Source of the DNA: Hydractinia symbiolongicarpus
Lineage: Eukaryota > Cnidaria > Hydrozoa > Anthoathecata > Hydractiniidae
Direction: 5' to 3'
Assembly (NCBI RefSeq): GCF_029227915.1
Contig: NC_079879.1
Coordinates: forward strand, 744,001 to 808,000
Length of the DNA: 64,000 nucleotides
The position numbers and the translations under genes were made by a program. Positions 37,771 through 48,964 of the stretch are shown in pieces. The notes under the pieces are model-generated. The model worked only from the letters and a program-made list of their open reading frames with translations, ran no database searches and was not told the origin of the DNA. Every line of letters begins with the position of its first letter. Position 1 is the first letter of the stretch.

Positions 37771-37993
37771 CTCGCGGATGTACTCTCGCTAATTTCATAT
37801 TTGCTTATACACTCACTTAATTTATACAACCACAAATGTTTAAAAAATTGTATATATCTAAAAATATTTTATGCCTTATATTTATACTGTATATTTTAAA
37901 ATCTTTCTTTTCAAGTTGACATTAACTAGCTTTTATTAGCTATATATGTATTTATACTTAGTCAACTATAAATAAATGAATAATAATAATAAG
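37771..37993 (+). other. LINE 3' UTR with hairpin, AATAAA and AAT-repeat tail
   Basis: This is about 223 bp of very AT-rich non-coding sequence. AGTTGAC (37914-37920) and GTCAACT (37961-37967) are exact inverted repeats that could close a terminal stem-loop with a 40-base loop. AATAAA follows at 37971-37976, then a short AATAATAATAATAAG tail before the satellite resumes. In CR1/L2-group elements the 3' end structure and simple-repeat tail are what the RT recognises; that this hairpin does so is inference. Confidence 0.75.
37971..37976 (+). promoter_or_regulatory. Candidate polyadenylation signal AATAAA of the LINE
   Basis: An exact AATAAA hexamer lies 17 bp before the satellite junction, just before the AAT-repeat tail. 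Its position suits 3' end formation of the element RNA. AT-rich context makes chance occurrence possible. Confidence 0.5.
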
Positions 37994-38559
37994 AAGAAGT
38001 TTAATCGCCGGCAAACGAAAACCCGCGATTTCCCGTAAATCACGGCTTGACGCGTATAGTCGAATGTATACAAAGAAAGTAAACTGGGAGTAAACTCATT
38101 TCCCGAAAGATTTTTTAAATTAATTTTTTACCACTAAAACGCATAAGACTTGTAGTTTTCAAAAACGATTTCATTTTTGATGAGACGCTGAATAAAAGGA
38201 GTTTAATCTCCGGCAAACAAAAACCCGCGATTTCTCGTAAATCCCGGACCCGGCCCGTATAGTCCAAAGTATACAAATAAAGTACGCAGGGAGTAAACTC
38301 ATTTCCCGAACGATTCTTTAAATTATTATTTCACCACTAAAACGCATGAGACTTGTAGTTTTCAAAAATGATTTCATTTTTAATGAGACGCTGAATAAAA
38401 AAAGTTTAATCGCCGGCAAACAAAAACCCGCGATTTCCCGTAAATCCCTGGCTTGGCCAGTATAGTCGAATGTATACGAAGAAAGTACCCAGAGAGTAAA
38501 CTCATTCCCCAAACGATTTTTTAAATTATTTTTTCACCACTAAAACGCATGAGACTTGT

Positions 38560-41500
38560 AGTTTTCAAAAATGATTTCATTTTTGATGAGACGCTGAATA
38601 AAAGGAGTTTAATCTCCGGCAAACGAAAATCCGCGATTTTCCGTAAATCCCCGACCCGGCCCGTATAGTCGAATGTATACAAAGAAAGTAAACTGGGAGT
38701 AAACTCATTTCCCGAACGATTTTTTAAATTAATTTTTTACCACTAAAACGCATAAGACTTGTAGTTTTCAAAAACGATTTCATTTTTGATGAGACGCTGA
38801 ATAAAAGGAGTTTAATCTCCGGCAAACGAAAACCCGCGATTTCCCGTAAATCTGGGACCCGGCCCGTATAGTCAAAAGTATACAAATAAAGTACGCAGGG
38901 AGTAAACTCATTTCCCGAACGATTCTTTAAATTATTATTTCACCACTAAAACGCATGAAACTTGTAGTTTTCAAAAATGATTTCATTTTTAATGAGACGC
39001 TGAATAAAAAAAGTTTAATCGCCGGCCAACAAAAACCCGCGATTTCCCGTAAATCCCTGGCTTGACCAGTATAGTCGAATGTATACGAAGAAAGTACCCA
39101 GAGAGTAAACTCATTTCCCAAACGATTTTTTAAATTATTTTTTCACCACTAAAACGCATGAGACTTGTAGTTTTCAAAAATGATTTCATTTTTGATGAGA
39201 CGCTGAATAAAAGGAGTTTAATCTCCGGCAAACGGAAACCCGCGATTTCCCGTAAATCCCCGACCCGGCCCGTATAGTCGAATGTATACAAAGAAAGTAA
39301 ACTGGGAGTAAACTCATTTCCCGAACGATTTTTTAAATTAATTTTTTACCACTAAAACGCATAAGACTTGTAGTTTTGAAAAACGATTTCATTTTTGATG
39401 AGACGCTGAATAAAAGGAGTTTAATCTCCGGCAAACGAAAACCCGCGATTTCCCGGAAATCCCGGACCCGGCCCGTATAGTCAAAAGTATACAAATAAAG
39501 TACGCAGGGATTAAACTCATTTCCCGAACGATTCTTTAAATTATTTTTTCACCACTAAAACGCATGAGACTTGTAGTTTTCAAAAATGATTTCATTTTTG
39601 TTGAGACGCTGAATAAAAGGAGTTTAATTGCCGGCAAACGAATACACGCGATTTCCCGTAAATCCCTGGCTTGGCCAGTATAGTCGAATGTATACGAAGA
39701 AAGTACCCAGAGAGTAAACTCATTTCCCAAACGATTTTTTAAATTATTTTTTCACCACTAAAACGCATGAGACTTGTAGTTTTCAAAAATGATTTCATTT
39801 TTAATGAGACGCTGAATAAAAGAAGTTTAATCGCCGGCAAACAAAAACCCGCGATTTCCCGTAAATCCCTGGCTTGGCCAGTATAGTCGAATGTATACGA
39901 AGAAAGTACCCAGAGAGTAAACTCATTTCCCAAACGATTTTTTAAATTATTTTTTCACCACTAAAACGCATGAGACTTGTAGTTTTCAAAAATGATTTCA
40001 TTTTTGATGAGACGCTGAATAAAAGGAGTTTAATTGCCGGCAAACAAAAACACGCGATTTCGCGTATATCCTGGACTCGCCCCGTATAGTCGAATGTATA
40101 CAAAGAAAATACCCAGGGAGTAAACTCATTTCCCAAACGATGTTTTTAATTATTTTTTCACCACTAAAACGCATGAGACTTGTAGTTTTCAAAAATGATT
40201 TCATTTTTAATGAGACGCTGAATAAAAGAAGTTTAATCGCCGGCAAACAAAAACCCGCGATTTCCCGTAAATCCCGGGCTTGGCCAGTATAGTCGAATGT
40301 ATACGAAGAAAGTACCCAGAGAGTAAACTCATTTCCCATACGATTTTTTAAATTATTTTTTCACCACTAAAACGCATGAGACTTGTAGTTTTCAAAAATG
40401 TTTTCATTTTTGATGAGACGCTGAATAAAAGAAGTTAAATCGCCGGCAATCGAAAACCCGCGATTTCCTGTAAATCCCGGGCCTGTCCCGTATAGTCGAA
40501 TGTATACAAAGAAAGTACCCAGTGAGTAAATTGATTTCCCGAGCGATTCTTTAAATTATTTTTTCACCACTAAAACGCATGAGACTTGAAGTTTTCAAAA
40601 ATGTTTTCATTCTTGATAAGACGCTGAAAAAAAAAAGTTTAATCGCGGGCAAACGAAAACCCGAGATTTCCCGTAAATCCGGGCTTGACCCCTATAGTCA
40701 AAAGTACACAAAGAAAGTGCCCAGGCAGTAAACTCATTTTTGGAACGTTTTTTTGAATTATCTTTTCACCACTATAACGCATGAGACTTGTAGTTTTCAA
40801 AAATGATTTCATTTTTGATGAGACGCTGAATAAAAGGAGTTTAATCTCCGGCAAACGAAAATCCGCGATTTCCCGTAAATCCCCGACCCGGCCCGTATAG
40901 TCGAATGTATACAAAGAAAGTAAACTGGGAGTAAACTCATTTCCCGAACGATTTTTTAAATTAATTTTTTACCACTAAAACGCATAAGACTTGTAGTTTT
41001 CAAAAACGATTTCATTTTTGATGAGACGCTGAATAAAAGGAGTTTAATCTCCGGCAAACGAAAACCCGCGATTTCCCGTAAATCTGGGACCCGGCCCGTA
41101 TAGTCAAAAGTATACAAATAAAGTACGCAGGGAGTAAACTCATTTCCCGAACGATTCTTTAAATTATTATTTCACCACTAAAACGCATGAGACTTGTAGT
41201 TTTCAAAAATGATTTCATTTTTAATGAGACGCTGAATAAAAAAAGTTTAATCGCCGGCAAACAAAAACCCGCGATTTCCCGTAAATCCCTGGCTTGGCCA
41301 GTATAGTCGAATGTATACGAAGAAAGTACCCAGAGAGTAAACTCATTTCCCAAACGATTTTTTAAATTATTTTTTCACCACTAAAACGCATGAGACTTGT
41401 AGTTTTCAAAAATGATTTCATTTTTGATGAGACGCTGAATAAAAGGAGTTTAATCTCCGGCAAACGAAAACCCGCGATTTCCCGTAAATCCCCGACCCGG

Positions 41501-43023
41501 CCCGTATAGTCGAATGTATACAAAGAAAGTAAACTGGGAGTAAACTCATTTCCCGAACGATTTTTTAAATTAATTTTTTACCACTAAAACGCATAAGACT
41601 TGTAGTTTTGAAAAACGATTTCATTTTTGATGAGACGCTGAATGAAAGGAGTTTAATCTCCGGCAAACGAAAACCCGCGATTTCCCGGAAATCCCGGACC
41701 CGGCCCGTATAGTCAAAAGTATACAAATAAAGTACGCAGGGATTAAACTCATTTCCCGAACGATTCTTTAAATTATTTTTTCACCACTAAAACGCATGAG
41801 ACTTGTAGTTTTCAAAAATGATTTCATTTTTGTTGAGACGCTGAATAAAAGGAGTTTAATTGCCGGCAAACAAAAACCCGCGATTTCCCGTAAATCCCTG
41901 GCTTGGCCAGTATAGTCGAATGTATACGAAGAAAGTACCCAGAGAGTAAACTCATTTCCCAAACGATTTTTTAAATTATTTTTTCACCACTAAAACGCAT
42001 GAGACTTGTAGTTTTCAAAAATGATTTCATTTTTGATGAGACGCTGAATAAAAGGAGTTTAATCTCCGGCAAACGAAAACCCGCGATTTCCCGTAGATCC
42101 CCGACCCGGCCCGTATAGTCGAATGTATACAAAGAAAGTACCCAGGGAGTAAACTCATTTCCCAAACGATGCTTTAAATTATTTTTTCACCACTAAAACG
42201 CATGAGACTTGTAGTTTTCAAAAATGATTTCATTTTTGATGAGACGCTGAATAAAAGGAGTTTAATTGCCGGCAAACAAAAACACGCGATTTCGCGTATA
42301 TCCTGGACTCGCCCCGTATAGTCGAATGTATACAAAGAAAATACCCAGGGAGTAAACTCATTTCCCAAACGATGTTTTAAATTATTTTTTCACCACTAAA
42401 ACGCATGAGACTTGTAGTTTTCAAAAATGATTTCATTTTTAATGAGACGCTGAATAAAAGAAGTTTAATCGCCGGCAAACAAAAACCCGCGATTTCCCGT
42501 AAATCCCGGGCTTGGCCAGTATAGTCGAATGTATACGAAGAAAGTACCCAGAGAGTAAACTCATTTCCCATACGATTTTTTAAATTATTTTTTCACCACT
42601 AAAACGCATGAGACTTGTAGTTTTCAAAAATGTTTTCATTTTTGATGAGACGCTGAATAAAAGAAGTTAAATCGCCGGCAATCGAAAACCCGCGATTTCC
42701 TGTAAATCCCGGGCCTGTCCCGTATAGTCGAATGTATACAAAGAAAGTACCCAGTGAGTAAATTGATTTCCCGAGCGATTCTTTAAATTATTTTTTCACC
42801 ACTAAAACGCATGAGACTTGAAGTTTTCAAAAATGTTTTCATTCTTGATAAGACGCTGAAAAAAAAAGTTTAATCGCGGGCAAACGAAAACCCGAGATTT
42901 CCCGTAAATCCGGGCTTGACCCCTATAGTCAAAAGTACACAAAGAAAGTACCCAGGCAGTAAACTCATTTTTGGAACGTTTTTTTGAATTATCTTTTCAC
43001 CACTATAACGCATGAGATTTGTA
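38560..43023. repeat. 11-monomer HOR, two tandem copies (2232 bp)
   Basis: Copy 1 is about 38560-40791 and copy 2 about 40792-43023. Variants repeated at offset 2232 include AAACGAAAATCCGCG (38621/40853), TTTTTGTTGAGACG (39596/41828), ATCCTGGACTCGCC (40068/42300) and CCCATACGATT (40335/42567). The junction between copies is a hybrid monomer: type B up to ACTATAACGCATGAGACTTG, then type A with TTTTCAAAAATG. That hybrid fixes the exchange point within 40779-40793. Confidence 0.87.
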
Positions 43024-43391
43024 GTATTCAAAAATGTTTTCTTTTTTGATGGGACGCTGAATAGAAGAAGTTTAATCGCCGGCAAACGAAAACCCGCGAT
43101 TTCCCGTAAATCCCGGACCCGGCCCGTATAGTCGAATGTATACAAAGAAAGTAAACTGGGAGTAAACTCATTTCCCGAACGATTCTTTAAATTATTTTTT
43201 CACCACTAAAACGCATGAGACTTGTAGTTTTCAAAAATGATTTCATTTTTGATGACACGCTGAATAAAAGGAGTTTAATTGCCGGCAAACGAAAACACGC
43301 GATTTCCCGTAAATCCCTGGCTTGGCCAGTATAGTCGAATGTATACGAAGAAAGTACCCAGAGAGTAAACTCATTTCCCAAACGGTTTTTT

Positions 43392-44607
43392 AAATTATTT
43401 TTTCACCACTAAAACGCATGAGACTTGTAGTTTTCAAAAATGATTTCATTTTTAATGAGACGCTGAATAAAAGAAGTTTAATCGCCGGCAAACAAAAACC
43501 CGCGATTTCCCGTAAATCCCCGACCCGGCCCGTATAGTCGAATGTATACAAAGAAAGTACCCAGGGAGTAAACTCATTTCCCAAACGATGCTTTAAATTA
43601 TTTTTTCACCACTAAAACGCATGAGACTTGTAGTTTTCAAAAATGTTTTCATTCTTGATAAGACGCTGAAAAAAAAAAGTTTAATCGCGGGCAAACGAAA
43701 ACCCGAGATTTCCCGTAAATCCGGGCTTGACCCCTATAGTCAAAAGTACACAAAGAAAGTACCCAGGCAGTAAACTCATTTTTAGAACGTTTTTTTGAAT
43801 TATCTTTTCACCACTATAACGCATGAGACTTGTAGTTTTCAAAAATGATTTCATTTTTGATGAGACGCTGAATAAAAGGAGTTTAATCTCCGGCAAACGA
43901 AAACCCGCGATTTCCCGTAAATCCCCGACCCGGCCCGTATAGTCGAATGTATACAAAGAAAGTACCCAGGGAGTAAACTCATTTCCCAAACGATGCTTTA
44001 AATTATTTTTTCACCACTAAAACGCATGAGACTTGTAGTTTTCAAAAATGATTTCATTTTTAATGAGACGCTGAATAAAAGAAGTTTAATCGCCGGCAAA
44101 CAAAAACCCGCGATTTCCCGTAAATCCCCGACCCGGCCCGTATAGTCGAATGTATACAAAGAAAGTACCCAGGGAGTAAACTCATTTCCCAAACGATGCT
44201 TTAAATTATTTTTTCACCACTAAAACGCATGAGACTTGTAGTTTTCAAAAATGTTTTCATTCTTGATAAGACGCTGAAAAAAAAAAGTTTAATCGCGGGC
44301 AAACGAAAACCCGAGATTTCCCGTAAATCCGGGCTTGACCCCTATAGTCAAAAGTACACAAAGAAAGTACCCAGGCAGTAAACTCATTTTTAGAACGTTT
44401 TTTTGAATTATCTTTTCACCACTATAACGCATGAGACTTGTAGTTTTCAAAAATGATTTCATTTTTGATGAGACGCTGAATAAAAGGAGTTTAATCTCCG
44501 GCAAACGAAAACCCGCGATTTCCCGTAAATCCCCGACCCGGCCCGTATAGTCGAATGTATACAAAGAAAGTACCCAGGGAGTAAACTCATTTCCCAAACG
44601 ATGCTTT
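43392..44607. repeat. 3-monomer HOR with B/A hybrid monomer, two tandem copies (608 bp)
   Basis: Copies are about 43392-43999 and 44000-44607. Each has a type A monomer (AATGAG, AATCCCCGACCC), a first-half type B monomer with an A-run, and a hybrid that changes from B to A at GCATGAGACTTGTAG (43821-43835 and 44429-44443). A third, rearranged copy follows at about 44811-45160 and ends in the inverted patch. The unit is 608 bp because the B part is one base shorter. Confidence 0.85.
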
Positions 44608-45125
44608 AAATTATTTTTTCACCACTAAAACGCATGAGACTTGTAGTTTTCAAAAATGATTTCATTTTTGATGAGACGCTGAATAAAAGGAGTTTAATTG
44701 CCGGCAAACGAAAACACGCGATTTCCCGTAAATCCCTGGCTTGGCCAGTATAGTCGAATGTATACAAAGAAAATCCCCAGAGAGTAAACTCATTTCCCAA
44801 ACGATGTTTTAAATTATTTTTTCACCACTAAAACGCATGAGACTTGTAGTTTTCAAAAATGATTTCATTTTTAATGAGACGCTGAATAAAAGAAGTTTAA
44901 TCGCCGGCAAACAAAAACCCGCGATTTCCCGTAAATCCCCGACCCGGCCCGTATAGTCGAATGTATACAAAGAAAGTACCCAGGGAGTAAACTCATTTCC
45001 CAAACGATGCTTTAAATTATTTTTTCACCACTAAAACGCATGAGACTTGTAGTTTTCAAAAATGTTTTCATTCTTGATAAGACGCTGAAAAAAAAAAGTT
45101 TAATCGCGGGCAAACGAAAACCCGA

Positions 45126-45160
45126 GATAATTCAAAAAAACGTTCTAAAAATGAGTTTAC
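45126..45160 (-). other. 35-bp inverted satellite patch (template-switch scar)
   Basis: These 35 bases, beginning GATAATTC and ending GAGTTTAC, are the exact reverse complement of a type B segment running from GTAAACTC to GAATTATC (as at 44376-44410). On the left the normal forward B monomer stops inside CCCGAGAT; on the right forward sequence resumes at ACTTGTAG. About 95 bp of forward monomer is replaced. The junctions show small overlaps (GAT on the left, AC on the right). It is the only inverted satellite sequence I saw in the window. It sits exactly at the left edge of the 2432-bp HOR. Confidence 0.93.
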
Positions 45161-48100
45161 TTGTAGTTTTCAAAAACGCTTTCATTTTTGATGAGATGCT
45201 GAATAAAAGGAGTTTAATCTCCGGCAAACGAAAACCCGCGATTTCCCGTAAATCCCGGACCCGGCCCGTATTGTCAAAAGTATACAAATAAAGTACGCAG
45301 GGAGTAAACTCATTTCCCGAACGATTCTTTAAATTATTTTTTCACCACTAAAACGCAAGAGATTTGTAGTTTTCAAAAATGATTTCATTTTTAATGAGAC
45401 GCTGAATAAAAGAAGTTTAATCGCCGGCAAACAAAAACCCGCGATTTCCCGTAAATCCCGGGCTTGGCCAGTATAGTCGAATGTATACGAAGAAAGTACC
45501 CAGAGAGTAAACTCATTTCCCATACGATTTTTTAAATTATTTTTTCACCACTAAAACGCATGAGACTTGTAGTTTTCAAAAATGTTTTCATTTTTGATGA
45601 GACGCTGAATAAAAGAAGTTAAATCGCCGGCAATCGAAAACCCGCGATTTCCTGTAAATCCCGGGCCTGTCCCGTATAGTCGAATGTATACAAAGAAAGT
45701 ACCCAGTGAGTAAATTGATTTCCCGAGCGATTCTTTAAATTATTTTTTCACCACTAAAACGCATGAGACTTGAAGTTTTCAAAAATGTTTTCATTCTTGA
45801 TAAGACGCTGAAAAAAAAAAGTTTAATCGCGGGCAAACGAAAACCCGAGATTTCCCGTAAATCCGGGCTTGACCCCTATAGTCAAAAGTACACAAAGAAA
45901 GTACCCAGGCAGTAAACTCATTTTTGGAACGTTTTTTTGAATTATCTTTTCACCACTATAACGCATGAGATTTGTAGTATTCAAAAATGTTTTCTTTTTT
46001 GATGGGACGCTGAATAGAAGAAGTTTAATCGCCGGCAAACGAAAACCCGCGATTTCCCGTAAATCCCGGACCCGGCCCGTATAGTCGAATGTATACAAAG
46101 AAAGTAAACTGGGAGTAAACTCATTTCCCGAACGATTTTTTAAATTAATTTTTTACCACTAAAACGCATAAGACTTGTAGTTTTCAAAAACGATTTCATT
46201 TTTGATAAGACGCTGAATAAAAGGAGTTTAATCTCCGGCAAACGAAAACCCGCGATTTCCCGTAAATCCCGGACCCGGCCCGTATAATCAAAAGTATACA
46301 AATTAAGTATGCAGGGATTAAACTCATTTCCCGAACGATTCTTTAAATTATTTTTTCACCACTAAAACGCATGAGACTTGTAGTTTTCAAAAATGATTTC
46401 ATTTTTGATGAGACACTGAATAAAAGGAGTTTAATTGCTGGCAAACGAAAACACGCGATTTCCCGTATATCCCGGACTCGCCCGTATAGTCGAATGTATA
46501 CAAAGAAAGTACCCAGGGAGTAAACTCATTTCCCAAACGATGCTTTAAATTATTTTTTCACCACTAAAACGCATGAGACTTGTAGTTTTCAAAAATGATT
46601 TCATTTTTGATGAGACGCTGAATAAAAGGAGTTTAATCACCGGCAAACGAAAACTCGCGATTTCCCGTAAATCCGGGACCCGGCCCGTATAGTCAAAAGT
46701 ATACAAAGAAAGTACGCAGGGAGTAAACTCATTTCCCAAACGATTCTTTAAATTATTATTTCACCACTAAAACGCATGAGACTTGTAGTTTTCAAAAATG
46801 TTTCATTCTTGATAAGACGCTGAAAAAAAAAAGTTTAATCGCGGGCAAACGAAAACCCGAGATTTCCCGTAAATCCGGGCTTGACCCCTATAGTCAAAAG
46901 TACACAAAGAAAGTACCCAGGCAGTAAACTCATTTTTAGAACGTTTTTTTGAATTATCTTTTCACCACTATAACGCATGAGACTTGTAGTTTTCAAAAAT
47001 GATTTCATTTTTGATGAGACGCTGAATAAAAGGAGTTTAATCTCCGGCAAACGAAAACCCGCGATTTCCCGTAAATCCCCGACCCGGCCCGTATAGTCGA
47101 ATGTATACAAAGAAAGTACCCAGGGAGTAAACTCATTTCCCAAACGATGCTTTAAATTATTTTTTCACCACTAAAACGCATGAGACTTGTAGTTTTCAAA
47201 AATGATTTCATTTTTGATGAGACGCTGAATAAAAGGAGTTTAATTGCCGGCAAACGAAAACACGCGATTTCCCGTAAATCCCTGGCTTGGCCAGTATAGT
47301 CGAATGTATACAAAGAAAATCCCCAGAGAGTAAACTCATTTCCCAAACGATGTTTTAAATTATTTTTTCACCACTAAAACGCATGAGACTTGTAGTTTTC
47401 AAAAATGATTTCATTTTTGATGAGACGCCGAATAAAAGGAGTTTAATCTCCGGCAAACAAAAACCCGCGATTTCCCGTAAATCCCGGACCCGGCCCTTAT
47501 AGTCGAATGTATACAAAGAAAGTAAACTGGGAGTAAACTCATTTCCCGAACGATTTTTTAAATTAATTTTTTACCACTAAAACGCATAAGACTTGTAGTT
47601 TTCAAAAACGATTTCATTTTTGATGAGATGCTGAATAAAAGGAGTTTAATCTCCGGCAAACGAAAACCCGCGATTTCCCGTAAATCCCGGACCCGGCCCG
47701 TATTGTCAAAAGTATACAAATAAAGTACGCAGGGAGTAAACTCATTTCCCGAACGATTCTTTAAATTATTTTTTCACCACTAAAACGCATGAGACTTGTA
47801 GTTTTCAAAAATGATTTCATTTTTAATGAGACGCTGAATAAAAGAAGTTTAATCGCCGGCAAACAAAAACCCGCGATTTCCCGTAAATCCCGGGCTTGGC
47901 CAGTATAGTCGAATGTATACGAAGAAAGTACCCAGAGAGTAAACTCATTTCCCATACGATTTTTTAAATTATTTTTTCACCACTAAAACGCATGAGACTT
48001 GTAGTTTTCAAAAATGTTTTCATTTTTGATGAGACGCTGAATAAAAGAAGTTAAATCGCCGGCAATCGAAAACCCGCGATTTCCTGTAAATCCCGGGCCT

Positions 48101-48964
48101 GTCCCGTATAGTCGAATGTATACAAAGAAAGTACCCAGTGAGTAAATTGATTTCCCGAGCGATTCTTTAAATTATTTTTTCACCACTAAAACGCATGAGA
48201 CTTGAAGTTTTCAAAAATGTTTTCATTCTTGATAAGACGCTGAAAAAAAAAGTTTAATCGCGGGCAAACGAAAACCCGAGATTTCCCGTAAATCCGGGCT
48301 TGACCCCTATAGTCAAAAGTACACAAAGAAAGTACCCAGGCAGTAAACTCATTTTTGGAACGTTTTTTTGAATTATCTTTTCACCACTATAACGCATGAG
48401 ATTTGTAGTATTCAAAAATGTTTTCTTTTTTGATGGGACGCTGAATAGAAGAAGTTTAATCGCCGGCAAACGAAAACCCGCGATTTCCCGTAAATCCCGG
48501 ACGCGGCCCGTATAGTCGAATGTATACAAAGAAAGTAAACTGGGAGTAAACTCATTTCCCGAACGATTTTTTAAATTAATTTTTTACCACTAAAACGCAT
48601 AAGACTTGTAGTTTTCAAAAACGATTTCATTTTTGATAAGACGCTGAATAAAAGGAGTTTAATCTCCGGCAAACGAAAACCCGCGATTTCCCGTAAATCC
48701 GGGACCCGGCCCGTATAATCAAAAGTATACAAATTAAGTATGCAGGGATTAAACTCATTTCCCGAACGATTCTTTAAATTATTTTTTCACCACTAAAACG
48801 CATGAGACTTGTAGTTTTCAAAAATGATTTCATTTTTGATGAGACACTGAATAAAAGGAGTTTAATTGCTGGCAAACGAAAACACGCGATTTCCCGTATA
48901 TCCCGGACTCGCCCGTATAGTCGAATGTATACAAAGAAAGTACCCAGGGAGTAAACTCATTTTT
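45161..48964. repeat. 12-monomer HOR, one full and one partial copy (2432 bp)
   Basis: Copy 1 is about 45161-47592 and copy 2 starts at 47593. GAGATGCTGAATAAAAGG and CGTATTGTC (45193/47625 and 45269/47701), CCCATACGATT, CTTTTTTGATGGG, CAAATTAAGTATGCAGG (46301/48732) and GAGACACTG are shared private variants. Copy 2 leaves the pattern near 48960, where type A sequence switches to type B at GTAAACTCATTT. The left end of copy 1 abuts the inverted patch, while copy 2 is preceded by a normal monomer. Confidence 0.85.

Larger units (their letters stand above)
33412..37993 (+). mobile_element. CR1/L2-group non-LTR retrotransposon (LINE), near full length
   Basis: This 4582-bp insertion splits a type B monomer: the left flank ends CGCTGAATAG and the right flank resumes AAGAAGTTTAATCG. 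It holds a 16-bp 5' leader, ORF1 with an SGNH domain, ORF2 with endonuclease and reverse transcriptase, and an AT-rich 3' UTR ending in AATAAA and an AAT-repeat tail. There are no LTRs and ORF2 shows no RNase H domain, which fits the CR1/L2 group. Target duplication is at most 2-3 bp (AG or AAG) or absent. Base composition is far more AT-rich than the satellite. One frameshift in ORF2 is the only clear lesion, so the copy is young. The very short leader leaves open a small 5' truncation. Confidence 0.95.

Noticed and set aside
33412-37993. LTR retrotransposon or endogenous retrovirus
   Set aside because: There are no long terminal repeats and no protease, integrase or RNase H. The presence of an AP-type endonuclease before RT and an ORF1 SGNH domain marks a non-LTR element.
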